Source: Martinezella lusitana (GTDB lineage: Bacteria; Pseudomonadota; Alphaproteobacteria; Rhizobiales; Rhizobiaceae). From it: DNA of 64,000 nt. Where the stretch lies: positions 124,001 through 188,000 of the forward strand of contig NZ_WUEY01000001.1 of assembly GCF_010668395.1 (NCBI RefSeq), written 5' to 3'. This document shows positions 54,990 through 64,000 of the stretch, piece by piece. The notes below the pieces were generated by a model. It did not search any database. It saw nothing but the letters and a program-made list of their open reading frames with translations, and was not told the DNA's origin. Both the position numbers and the translations under genes were made by a program. Every line of letters begins with the position of its first letter. Position 1 is the stretch's first letter.

Positions 54990-56465
54990 TCAGGTCCTGG
55001 CGACGGCTCTGGCGGGCACCACCAGATTGACGACGACGGCGACGACGATATTGGCGATCAGGGCCAATATGCCGATGTAGACCGTGAACGGCGCACCGCC
55101 CAGGCTGATCGCGTGCAACGGCTTCAGCCCATTGAGCCAGACCAGATAGGTGCCGCCGAAGAAGCCGACGATCCAGCCCGCCAGCAGGCCCGGCGCCTTG
55201 AACCAGTTGGAATAAAGGCCGAAGACCAGCGCCGGCAGCGTCTGCAGGATCCAGATGCCGCCGAGCAGCTGCAGATCGAGCGCGAACTGCGTCGGCAACA
55301 GGATGATGACCAGCAGCGCGCCGATCTTGACGACCAGAGACGTCCTCTTGGCCACCTTGTATTCACCTTCGTCGGTGACGTTCGGATTGACGTAGGCCTT
55401 CCAGAAGTTGCGGGTGAAGAGATTGGCGGCGCCAATGCTCATCACCGCCGCCGGAACCAGCGCGCCGATGGCGATCGCGGCAAAGGCGAAGCCGGCAAAC
55501 CAGCTCGGGAACAAGGTCTGGAACAGGGCCGGCACCACGTCGTTGGCGCTGTCGAGCTTCAGATGGGCGGCATGGCCCATATAGCCGAGCAGGGCCAGAA
55601 GACCGAGCAGCAGCGTATAGGCCGGCAGCAGAATGGCGTTCTTGCGGATGGTGTTGCCGCTGCTGGAGGCGAAGATGCCGGTCAGCGTATGCGGATACAT
55701 GAAGGCGGCCAGCGCCGAGCCGAGCGCCAGCGTCGCATAGGCGACATACTGATTGCCGGCAAGCACCAGGCTTCCCGCTCCCTTGGCCTGGAAATCCGCA
55801 TCGGCCGCGGCAAAGACGTTGGCATAGCCGCCGAGCTTCGTCGGAATGAGGGCAATGGCGGCAATCACCACGATATAGATCATGATGTCCTTGACGAAGG
55901 CGATCAGAGCCGGAGCGCGCAGACCGGCCGAGTAGGTATAGAGCGCCAGGATGATGAAGGCGACCGCCAGCGGCAGCTCCCCATGCAGGCCGAGGGACTT
56001 GAAAACGGCCGTCATGCCGACGAGCTGGAGCGCGATATAGGGCATGGTGGCGATGACGCCGGTCAGCGCGATCGCCAGTTCCAGCGCGCGGGAACCATAC
56101 TGGCCATGCACGACGTCGGCCGCGGTCACGTAGCCATTCTCCTTCGCCCGCTTCCAGAGCACCGGCATGACCATGAAGACGAAGGGATAGACCACGATCG
56201 TATAGGGCAGCGCGAAGAATCCATAGGCGCCGACCGTATAGACCAGAGCCGGCACGGCGATCACGGTATAGGCTGTGTAGAAATCGCCGCCGACGAGGAA
56301 CCAGGTGATCCAGGTGCCGAACTTGCGGCCGCCAAGGCCCCATTCGTCGATATGGGCGAGGTTTTCCGGCCTGCGCCAGCGCGCGGCGACGAACCCCATC
56401 ACCGTGACGAGGGCAAAGAAGAAGATGAAAATGGCAAGGGCTGTCGGATCGATCTCAGTCGTCAT
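54990..56465 (-). CDS. mctP: sodium:solute symporter, MctP-like monocarboxylate transporter
   Basis: The product is 491 residues with about 13 membrane helices and SSS family patterns (WGLGGRKFGTWITWFLVGGD, SGNTIRKNAILLPAYTLLLG, AFAAIAIGALVPAAVMSIGA). It resembles MctP of Rhizobium leguminosarum, which takes up lactate, pyruvate and alanine. The substrate cannot be confirmed from sequence. It overlaps the upstream DUF3311 gene by 11 bases, so the two proteins are probably made together. Confidence 0.88.
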   Translation of the reverse strand: MTTEIDPTALAIFIFFFALVTVMGFVAARWRRPENLAHIDEWGLGGRKFGTWITWFLVGGDFYTAYTVIAVPALVYTVGAYGFFALPYTIVVYPFVFMVMPVLWKRAKENGYVTAADVVHGQYGSRALELAIALTGVIATMPYIALQLVGMTAVFKSLGLHGELPLAVAFIILALYTYSAGLRAPALIAFVKDIMIYIVVIAAIALIPTKLGGYANVFAAADADFQAKGAGSLVLAGNQYVAYATLALGSALAAFMYPHTLTGIFASSSGNTIRKNAILLPAYTLLLGLLALLGYMGHAAHLKLDSANDVVPALFQTLFPSWFAGFAFAAIAIGALVPAAVMSIGAANLFTRNFWKAYVNPNVTDEGEYKVAKRTSLVVKIGALLVIILLPTQFALDLQLLGGIWILQTLPALVFGLYSNWFKAPGLLAGWIVGFFGGTYLVWLNGLKPLHAISLGGAPFTVYIGILALIANIVVAVVVNLVVPARAVART

Positions 56466-56652
56466 GGCGCATGCTCCGATAGGCGATCCACGTCAGGATG
56501 GCTGTGATCGGCACCCAGGCCAGCTGATACCAGTAGAAGAATGGAAATCCGAGCAAGACCGGATCGTGGCTGTTATAAAAGGGGACCCAAAGCAAACCAA
56601 TATAAGGAATGACGAGCAGCCAGCAGGCCGCCGTTCCGAAACGTTTATCCAT
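56455..56652 (-). CDS. DUF3311 small membrane protein
   Basis: The product is 65 residues from ATG 56650-56652 (MDKRFGTAACWLLVIPYIGL), with two membrane helices and FYNSHDPVLLGFPFFYWYQL between them. This is the DUF3311 family, which usually pairs with an SSS symporter as a small partner subunit. The 3' end overlaps mctP by 11 bases. Confidence 0.88.
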   Translation of the reverse strand: MDKRFGTAACWLLVIPYIGLLWVPFYNSHDPVLLGFPFFYWYQLAWVPITAILTWIAYRSMRHDD

Positions 56653-56784
56653 CTCGTGCGCCTTTCGGAAAGCGGGCGCGGCGACTCGCGCCCTGCAATA
56701 TGAGCATTGCAGCATCCTTCTACCCGCTCAAGGCAAAAAGATACTGCACTGCCGCAATCCCTGCGCGCAGTCCGGCTGATAAAA

Positions 56785-57768
56785 TCAGGTGAAGGCGATG
56801 ACGCGGTCGAGCTCGTCGAGCGGCTGGACGCCGGCGAGCAGCGCGCGCGCCTCATCCTCGTCCTTGCGGATCTGCGCAACCAGCGGATCGAGACCATCGA
56901 ACTTCAGTTCGGGGCGGAGATAGCCGAAGAAGGAAACCGAACAGATCTGGCCATAGAGATCGCCGCTGAAATCGAAGACGAAGGTCTCGAGCAGCGGGGC
57001 TCCATTGTCGGTCACCGTCGGACGACGGCCGTAGCTGGCAACCGCGTCCCGGATGGCACCATCGGCCGTGCGGAAGCGCACGGCATAGATGCCGGCCCTC
57101 AGCGATATTTCCGGCGGAAGCTGCATGTTTGCCGTGGGGAAGCCGAGCGTGCGGCCGAGTTTCTCGCCGCCGATGACCGGAGCCTGAACGGTATAGCGAT
57201 AGCCGAGCAGGCCGGCGGCCTGCGCCACCTCGCCTTCAGCCAGCAGCGAGCGGATACGGCTCGACGAGATGACCTCGGTGTTTTCGTCGCGGAAGGCATC
57301 GATCAGCGTTACGCCGAAGCCATTGTGGCTGCCGGCATTCATGAGGAAGGCCGGGCCGCCCTGGCGATCGTGACCGAAATGGAAATCGAAGCCGGTGACG
57401 ACTTCGGAGGCATGCAGCCAGTCGATCAGGATCGAATGGACGAATTCATCCGCCGAACGCTGCGAGAAGGCGCGGTCAAAGGGATATTCGATGACGGCGT
57501 TGAAACCGAGCGCTTCCAGCAAGCGTGCGCGCAGCGGCGCGGGAGTGAGGCGGAAGACCGGTTGATCCGGCTTGAATACGGTGCGCGGATGCGGCTCGAA
57601 GGTCAGCACCAGAGCGGGAACGCCGCGCTCCCTGGCGATCTCCAATGCGCGCTTCAATACGGACTGATGGCCGCGATGCACGCCGTCGAAATTGCCGATG
57701 GCGACCACGCCGCCCTTCAGGGCATCGGGAAGCGGTTCGCGGGTTTCGTTGCGATGGAAAACGGTCAT
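56785..57768 (-). CDS. ribF: bifunctional riboflavin kinase / FAD synthetase
   Basis: The product is 327 residues. The N-terminal nucleotidyltransferase has VVAIGNFDGVHRGHQ (HxGH-type), and VTGFDFHFGHDRQGG. The C-terminal riboflavin kinase domain has GRTLGFPTANM and RPTV. It makes FMN and FAD from riboflavin. It is 15 bases downstream of the HAD hydrolase gene. Confidence 0.96.
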   Translation of the reverse strand: MTVFHRNETREPLPDALKGGVVAIGNFDGVHRGHQSVLKRALEIARERGVPALVLTFEPHPRTVFKPDQPVFRLTPAPLRARLLEALGFNAVIEYPFDRAFSQRSADEFVHSILIDWLHASEVVTGFDFHFGHDRQGGPAFLMNAGSHNGFGVTLIDAFRDENTEVISSSRIRSLLAEGEVAQAAGLLGYRYTVQAPVIGGEKLGRTLGFPTANMQLPPEISLRAGIYAVRFRTADGAIRDAVASYGRRPTVTDNGAPLLETFVFDFSGDLYGQICSVSFFGYLRPELKFDGLDPLVAQIRKDEDEARALLAGVQPLDELDRVIAFT

Positions 57769-57783
57769 CGTCTACCACTCTCC

Positions 57784-58632
57784 TCAGACAAGGCGGGGCA
57801 TCCACCACTTCGGCGAAGCCTGCTCGCGTGCCAGGAAGGCGCCGAGCGCGGCTTCATCCGTATGCCCTTCGACGACATATTCGCGAGCGTGGATGCCATG
57901 GCTGATATAAAGAAGATCGAGACCATAATCGAGCGCACCGCGCACATCGGTCGGCATGCCGTCGCCGATCGCCACCACGCGCGACAGGGGAAATTCGCTC
58001 TTCACCTCGCGCGCTGCGGCAAGTGCGGCATCATAGATCGGCTGGTGCGGCTTGCCGGCGATGCGCGTCTGACCGCCGAGGCGTTCGTAATAGCCGGCCA
58101 TGGCGCCGGCGCAGGGGATCATGCGATGGCCGCGCTCGACCACGAGATCGGGATTGGCGCAGATCAGCGGCACGTTGCGGGCCGACCAGGCTGTCAGCAT
58201 ATCGGTATAGTCTTCGGGCGTTTCGGTCTCGTCATCGAAGAAGCCGGTGCAGACGATGCTTTCCGCCTCGCCGGCTTCTACACGCTGCACGTCGAGCCCC
58301 TCGAGGATGCCGATGTCGCGCTCCGGGCCGAGCAGGAAGACCTTCTTCGGCCCCTCGGCGATCAGCCTGCGCGTCACATCGCCCGAGGTGATGATGCGAT
58401 CATAGACGCTATCGGGAACTCCGATCGCCCGCAGCTGCTCGACAACCTTCGGCGCGACGCGCGGGGAGTTGGTGATGAGGACGACGGCCACGCCTTCGGC
58501 GCGGGCCGCTTCAAGGGCGATCGAGGCTTCCTCATAGGCAGTGACGCCGTTGTGAAGCACGCCCCAGACGTCGCAGAGCGCCACATCATAAAGTCCGCCG
58601 ATCTCGCGAAAGCTTTCGATCCGTTTGCCCAT
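57784..58632 (-). CDS. TIGR01459 family HAD-type hydrolase
   Basis: The product is 282 residues. The HAD nucleophile region is ALCDVWGVLHNG (Asp21), followed by VVLITNSPR and the C-terminal VVAIGDGMPTDVRGALDYG. The IIA-type cap lies between. The family is close to NagD/4-nitrophenylphosphatase-like proteins and is common in alphaproteobacteria. Substrate unknown. It precedes ribF closely, so a phosphatase role in flavin metabolism is conceivable but unproven. Confidence 0.9.
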   Translation of the reverse strand: MGKRIESFREIGGLYDVALCDVWGVLHNGVTAYEEASIALEAARAEGVAVVLITNSPRVAPKVVEQLRAIGVPDSVYDRIITSGDVTRRLIAEGPKKVFLLGPERDIGILEGLDVQRVEAGEAESIVCTGFFDDETETPEDYTDMLTAWSARNVPLICANPDLVVERGHRMIPCAGAMAGYYERLGGQTRIAGKPHQPIYDAALAAAREVKSEFPLSRVVAIGDGMPTDVRGALDYGLDLLYISHGIHAREYVVEGHTDEAALGAFLAREQASPKWWMPRLV

Positions 58633-58725
58633 GCCGTCCTCGCATCAAATAAATCACGGGCTGACATCGCAAACCGGCCGGCAAATTACAAGAGCGGCGG
58701 CCAAGGTTTTTGCGGCGCACAAGGC

Positions 58726-60231
58726 TCAACCGGCAAGTCGCAGCAACGAGCCGACGGCGGCAGATACGGCGAGCACGGTGGCAACGCCGGCGCGCTGGCG
58801 AAAGACGAGCACCGCCGCCAGCAGGAAGAGCAGGAAGGCCGAGACGTCGAGGCTGCTCCAGTCCGGCCACGCCATGCCGGCGATCGGCAAATCGACGAAT
58901 TCGCCGCCTTGCAACCCGACACGACGGCTCAGCAGCACCAGCCGCTCGACATTCGCGAACAGCACATGCAGCCCGAACCAGATCGACAGATTGGCCATGA
59001 CGCCGACGATGGCTGCGGTGATGGCGGCGAGCGCCGAGGAAAGTCCGGCGTGGCCACGCAGCCTTTCGATGTAGGGCGCACCGGCGAAGATAAACAGGAA
59101 GCTCGGTACGAAGGTTGCCCATGCCGCCAGGCTTGCCCCGACAAAGCCGCCAAACAGCGGAGCGAAACCGAACGGATTTCGGAAGCCCGCCATGAAACCG
59201 ACGAAGCACAGGACCAGAACGAGCGGTCCGGGCGTCGTCTCGGCAAGCGCGAGGCCATCCAGCATCTCGCCCGGCTTCAGCCATGCATAGTGCTGCACCG
59301 CCGTCTGCGCCACATAGGCGAGAACGGCATAGGCGCCGCCGAAGGTCACGACAGCCATGCGCGAGAAGAAGGAGAAGATGGCGCCGAACACGCTCGCCTG
59401 CCCGCTGAGCGTTTCCGCCACGATATCCGGCGGACCGCGCAAGCCATGCACCAACAGCAACGGCGCCTGCCAGATGAGTATCCAGCCCAGGATCGTCAGA
59501 ACGGACCTGCGAAGCCGAGGGCTCGCGAGCCAGCCGAAACGAAGCTCCGATGCGGGCTGGAGCGACAATCGCGGCCGCCATCGCTCCCGGTGCCATGCCC
59601 GATGGAGAACCTGCACGTAGCCCGCCAGACCGGCCAGCAAGACGACCAGCGGGAACGGCAGGTCGAAAACGAAGAGACAAACGAAGCTGGCGATCGCCAT
59701 CCCTATGTGAAACCGGCTCTTGAGCGCGCGATTGCTCAACCGGATCAAAGCCTGAAGCACAATCGCCAGCACACCCGCCTTGATGCCGAAGAAGACGGTG
59801 GCGAGCAGGCCGGTATCATGGAAAAGCGCATAGAAGGCGGAAAGCGCGAGAATGACGGCGAAGCCCGGCAGGATGAAGAGCAGACCAGCGATCAATCCGC
59901 CGCGCCAGCCATGCAGCAGCCAGCCTATATAGGTCGCGAGCTGCTGCGCTTCGGGACCGGGCAGAAGCATGCAATAGCTCAAGGCATGGAGAAAACGCTC
60001 TTCGTCGACCCAGCGCTTCTCCTCCACGATCATCCGATGCATGAGAGCGATCTGCCCGGCCGGGCCGCCGAAGCTCAGCAAGCCTATCCTGGTCCAGACA
60101 CCCGTGGCTTCGGAAAGCGACGGTTTTCCGGCAAGATCGAAGGCCGAAACGGAACCGTCCTGCCCGTTTCCTTCCTCTGCGATCCGCAAAGCTGCCACTC
60201 CCCATGCTCGTCGGCGGATCGCGCCGGACAT
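58726..60231 (-). CDS. chrA: chromate transporter ChrA
   Basis: The product is 501 residues from ATG 60229-60231. It has two homologous CHR domains, each with a signature (LLSFGGPAGQIALMHRMIVE and VVTFGGAYAVLAYVAQTAVQ; LLPGPEAQQLATYIGW and ETTPGPLVLVLCFVGF). It has about 12 membrane helices. Long-chain CHR proteins export chromate using proton exchange. The longer frame to 60309 is not supported. It is divergent from groES. Confidence 0.93.
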   Translation of the reverse strand: MSGAIRRRAWGVAALRIAEEGNGQDGSVSAFDLAGKPSLSEATGVWTRIGLLSFGGPAGQIALMHRMIVEEKRWVDEERFLHALSYCMLLPGPEAQQLATYIGWLLHGWRGGLIAGLLFILPGFAVILALSAFYALFHDTGLLATVFFGIKAGVLAIVLQALIRLSNRALKSRFHIGMAIASFVCLFVFDLPFPLVVLLAGLAGYVQVLHRAWHRERWRPRLSLQPASELRFGWLASPRLRRSVLTILGWILIWQAPLLLVHGLRGPPDIVAETLSGQASVFGAIFSFFSRMAVVTFGGAYAVLAYVAQTAVQHYAWLKPGEMLDGLALAETTPGPLVLVLCFVGFMAGFRNPFGFAPLFGGFVGASLAAWATFVPSFLFIFAGAPYIERLRGHAGLSSALAAITAAIVGVMANLSIWFGLHVLFANVERLVLLSRRVGLQGGEFVDLPIAGMAWPDWSSLDVSAFLLFLLAAVLVFRQRAGVATVLAVSAAVGSLLRLAG

Positions 60232-60363
60232 AATCTTGTCGCTTCCCTGCTCTAAGCCAGCTGCGAGCGATATCGGCCGACGATATGCCCAGGCTAGGCC
60301 CGCGGCCATTAATCATCTGCGAAACAAGCGGATGGGCGCCGCAAAAAATTCACAGTGCCGTCC

Positions 60364-60391
60364 TTGACTCGTCCTGAAGCCACCCCTAAAT
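60364..60391 (+). promoter_or_regulatory. promoter of groESL
   Basis: TTGACT (60364-60369) and CTAAAT (60386-60391) are separated by 16 bases. The wider -35 CTTGAC and the CCCCTAAAT around the -10 also resemble heat-shock sigma-32 promoters. The CIRCE element lies just downstream. Confidence 0.6.
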
Positions 60392-60399
60392 CACGGTCG

Positions 60400-60426
60400 C
60401 TGGCACTCGCCGAGGCTGAGTGCTAA
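60400..60426. promoter_or_regulatory. CIRCE element (HrcA operator)
   Basis: CTGGCACTC, nine bases, GAGTGCTAA: the right half is a perfect match to the CIRCE consensus (TTAGCACTC-N9-GAGTGCTAA) and the left half differs at the first positions (CTGG for TTAG). It lies 60 bases before groES, in the usual place. HrcA would repress here under normal temperature. Confidence 0.92.
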
Positions 60427-60486
60427 CAATAGCCCATACGGATCCCCCGCAGATCCGTGAATGTCATTTGATCGAGGGATTAGACA

Positions 60487-60783
60487 ATGGCAAGCACCAA
60501 TTTCCGCCCCCTTCATGACCGTGTCGTCGTTCGTCGCGTCGAGTCGGAAGAAAAGACCAAGGGTGGCATCATCATTCCCGATACCGCCAAGGAAAAGCCG
60601 CAGGAAGGCGAAATCGTCGCCGTCGGTTCCGGCGCTCGCGATGAATCCGGCAAGGTCGTGGCACTCGACGTCAAGGTTGGCGATCGCGTTCTGTTCGGCA
60701 AGTGGTCCGGCACCGAAGTAAAGCTCAACGGCGAAGACCTTCTGATCATGAAGGAAGCCGACATCATGGGCATCATCGGCTAA
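60487..60783 (+). CDS. groES: co-chaperonin GroES
   Basis: The product is 98 residues with the mobile loop and core blocks of Gro[62 protein letters not shown]. It caps the GroEL ring. It is the first gene of the operon and is preceded by GAGGG. Confidence 0.97.
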   Translation: MASTNFRPLHDRVVVRRVESEEKTKGGIIIPDTAKEKPQEGEIVAVGSGARDESGKVVALDVKVGDRVLFGKWSGTEVKLNGEDLLIMKEADIMGIIG

Positions 60784-60823
60784 TTTAGCCGGTTCCCTTT
60801 CCGATACAGCTGACGGGCCTTAA

Positions 60824-62494
<1,671 letters not shown>

Positions 62495-62578
62495 TAGGCC
62501 ATCGGCCTAATCACAGGAATGTCCATAAAGCTTCGCCCATGCACTCTTAGTGCTTCAGGCCGCCAAGCGGCCTGAAGT

Positions 62579-62601
62579 GGCGGCATGGACATGATGTGAT
62601 A
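62579..62601 (+). repeat. duplicated copy of the groEL 3' end
   Basis: The 23 bases at 62579-62601 are identical to 62474-62496, which encode the last groEL residues and stop codon. Each copy is followed by a small hairpin (TAGGCC/GGCCTA after the first, ATAAGGC/GCCTTAT after the second). Between them lies a perfect 11-bp hairpin (CTTCAGGCCGC, CAA, GCGGCCTGAAG at 62553-62577). Confidence 0.85.
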
Positions 62602-62650
62602 AGGCCTTAGCCTTATTAAGACTGTTCAATCCGGCATCCGGAATTGATGA

Positions 62651-62676
62651 AGGGCGGCCCTCGGGCCGCCCTTTTT
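62651..62676 (+). terminator. terminator of groESL
   Basis: AGGGCGGCCC and GGGCCGCCCT form a 10-bp stem with a minimal loop, followed by TTTTT. It lies about 155 bases after the groEL stop, beyond the duplicated 3' end. Confidence 0.9.
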
Positions 62677-62994
62677 AATTGTGCAGAAATGGTACAACCG
62701 CAACTGCACGCAAGTTTTCGTGATGTTGCAAATTTTGCAACTTGCCCATTGCTGTTTTCAAAAAAGCCCCTATAACTCCCAGCGCAGCGATTTTGGAGAG
62801 TTAGCTGCAATACACGTAATTTTTACTTCTTTTGGACACGCTTAACCTGCGGCTTGGCATGATCATGACCTTGGGCATCGGCGCTATCCGGATTTATTAC
62901 TTGAAATGACTTCATAGACTGGAGCGCCACCCCGAAAGCATCGTCGACAGCGGATCAGCAGAGCTACGGCTCCGCATTTTCGTGGCGGCGGAAC
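62677..62994. other. non-coding region after groESL
   Basis: After the groESL terminator, about 320 bases lead to the hypothetical gene. An AT-rich patch around 62800-62840 may hold a promoter. Open frames on the minus strand in this stretch have no ribosome binding site. I see no RNA gene. Confidence 0.5.
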
Positions 62995-63522
62995 ATGCAG
63001 GGAGACCTTCCATCCGAAGATATAAGGAATTCGAGTGAAGCGCGCGGGGGGCCATGCGCTCATGTGGGGATTATCTTGTTCAAGATTGCCAAGGCCAATT
63101 TTTCCGTACCCTTCGCACCCGGCTCGCTGGAGTTCGACGGCAATGATCCCGACTTCCTGGCGCAGTTCTGCATTTCCGAGGGTTGGACCGGCGATCTTTC
63201 CAGCGGCATCATCAAGCTCGGACAATGGAGCACGATGCTGCATGGCCTGAATGCGTCGGAATGCGGCCTACTGAGCCTGATGCATTGTTACGACATGCAC
63301 GATCGGGTGCGTATCCTCGATCTTTTCGAACAGGCGGCGGCCGCCAATTCCTGCTTTTGCTATTCCACGACGACGCTTGGCGCCAACGGCCACCGCCAGC
63401 CGATCGTTTGCGTCGGTGAATCCGTTGCCGCCGACAAGCAGCACGTCGGCAGCATGGTCGGCGTCTTCCTGTTTCCCCGCTTCAAGCTGGAACCGGGCAG
63501 CCAGATCGCCATCCGGCAGTAG
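62995..63522 (+). CDS. hypothetical protein, possibly PAS-like
   Basis: The open frame gives up to 175 residues; the conserved-looking part starts at LFKIAKANFSVPFAPGSLEF, so TTG 63076 (GGGGA upstream) or GTG 63064 is a likelier start than ATG 62995. The C-terminal half (ANSCFCYSTTTLGANGHRQP, IVCVGESV, VGSMVGVFLFPRFKLE) has the strand pattern of a PAS fold. This is a weak structural impression. I do not recognise a function. It is the next gene after groEL on the same strand but behind a terminator. Confidence 0.65.
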   Translation: MQGDLPSEDIRNSSEARGGPCAHVGIILFKIAKANFSVPFAPGSLEFDGNDPDFLAQFCISEGWTGDLSSGIIKLGQWSTMLHGLNASECGLLSLMHCYDMHDRVRILDLFEQAAAANSCFCYSTTTLGANGHRQPIVCVGESVAADKQHVGSMVGVFLFPRFKLEPGSQIAIRQ

Positions 63523-63581
63523 GCAGTAGGCCGAACCGCGATAACGGCGGCCCGAGCCGCCGCCATCGCGCCATGGCACCT

Positions 63582-64000
63582 TCAATCACGCTTCGGAATA
63601 TTGAGACCGCGCTGGCTTGCCGGGCGCGCCAGAGCACGGTCCAGCCAGGCCATGACCAAGGGGAAGCTTTCGAGTTCGAGAACCTCCCTGCCGCCATAGA
63701 AGACGTCGACACCGCGGACCCAGGGGAACGTCGTGATGTCGGCAATGGTATACTCGTCTCCCATGATCCACTGACGCCCCGCCAGGCGGCTTTCGAGCAC
63801 GCTCAACAAGCGCTTGGCTTCGTCGCGATAGCGCTCGACCGGATAGGGGTTGTTGGCGACCTTCTCGGCAGCGAATTTGAAGAAATGACCGAACTGGCCG
63901 AACATCGGCCCGACGCCGGCCATCTGGAAAAAGACCCATTCCAGCGTCTCGTAACGCCCGGCTGCATCGCCGGGAATGAGCTTGCCGGTCTTCTCCGCGA
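63582..64000 (-). CDS. glutathione S-transferase family protein, N-terminus beyond window
   Basis: The visible part is about 139 residues, open to the right edge, so the thioredoxin-like N-terminal domain is missing here. The C-terminal helical domain has QMAGVGPMFGQFGHFFKFA, GRQWIMGDEYTIADITTFPW (the N-capping ADI box typical of GSTs) and PLVMAWLDRALARPASQRGL. The pattern resembles YghU/YfcG-type (nu class) proteins that act as disulfide reductases. Start not in the window. Confidence 0.88.
   Translation of the reverse strand, partial: AEKTGKLIPGDAAGRYETLEWVFFQMAGVGPMFGQFGHFFKFAAEKVANNPYPVERYRDEAKRLLSVLESRLAGRQWIMGDEYTIADITTFPWVRGVDVFYGGREVLELESFPLVMAWLDRALARPASQRGLNIPKRD

Noticed and set aside
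51994..55080. Open frame of 1028 codons on the plus strand
   Set aside because: It is antisense to ileS over nearly its whole length, with no start signal and no recognisable domain.
56707..60255. Open frame of 1182 codons on the plus strand
   Set aside because: It is antisense to ribF, the HAD gene and chrA, all of which have strong family motifs on the minus strand.

Overview
The window is ordinary, GC-rich chromosomal DNA from an alphaproteobacterium of the Rhizobiaceae, most likely Rhizobium or a close relative. Pointers are the F0 ATP synthase operon with two different b-type subunits (b and b'), the small families DUF2093 and DUF4170, a Kdo/lipid A operon, a MctP-type symporter, a non-standard EPSP synthase paralogue and the gene order pmbA / phosphatase / DUF4170 / waaA / lpxK / DUF2093 / mutL. 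I see no rRNA, tRNA, CRISPR array, insertion sequence, phage or integration site. Many genes have long open antisense frames caused by high third-position GC, and I discarded these.

Layout. 1-8.1 kb, mostly minus: a DUF2207 membrane protein (cut by the left edge), aroA paralogue, lemA, glyQ, a small decayed toxin-antitoxin locus on the plus strand, then a small membrane protein, an S49 peptidase, a tRNA methyltransferase and a DUF2007 protein. 8.2-12.7 kb, plus: polyprenyl synthase, a large secreted TPR protein, ispE and moaB. 12.7-16.7 kb: a small secreted protein, a small glycosyltransferase, a PA0069-type radical SAM protein, rnhB and a phosphotransferase. 16.8-19.4 kb, minus: atpI-atpB-atpE-b'-b, with a recognisable promoter and terminator. 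19.7-26.4 kb, minus: SleB-type cell wall hydrolase, an unknown membrane protein, kup, corA and an Mrp/ApbC ATPase. 26.4-27.0 kb is a non-coding stretch with two strong inverted-repeat structures.

27.0-32.3 kb is the accessory metabolic section. It holds a LuxR-type solo regulator, an IclR regulator and a divergent four-gene operon (SDR dehydrogenase, dgoK, dgoA, SMP-30 lactonase) that encodes most of a De Ley-Doudoroff route for galactose. The galactonate dehydratase is absent. 32.6-36.6 kb: a secreted PRC-barrel protein, a GGDEF-EAL protein and a PAS-PAS-receiver-receiver protein with no kinase domain. 36.9-45.0 kb: mutL, DUF2093 and the minus-strand operon pmbA / IMPase-like phosphatase / DUF4170 / waaA / HAD phosphatase / lpxK, linked to Kdo and lipid A assembly. 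45-51.7 kb: KefB-type antiporter, patatin, rsmD, a pseudouridine synthase with a long repetitive tail, tadA and a lipoprotein. 51.8-60.2 kb, minus: ileS, mctP with its DUF3311 partner, ribF, a HAD hydrolase and chrA. 60.4-64 kb: groES-groEL under a CIRCE element, a hypothetical protein and a GST cut by the right edge.

I did not find a clearly new multi-gene system. The best leads are small: the decaying toxin-antitoxin pair with a frameshifted toxin (5.2-5.8 kb), the structured non-coding stretch at 26.5-26.75 kb, a duplicated groEL 3' end, the kinase-less PAS-REC-REC protein, and the LuxR solo with altered ligand-pocket positions beside the galactose operon.
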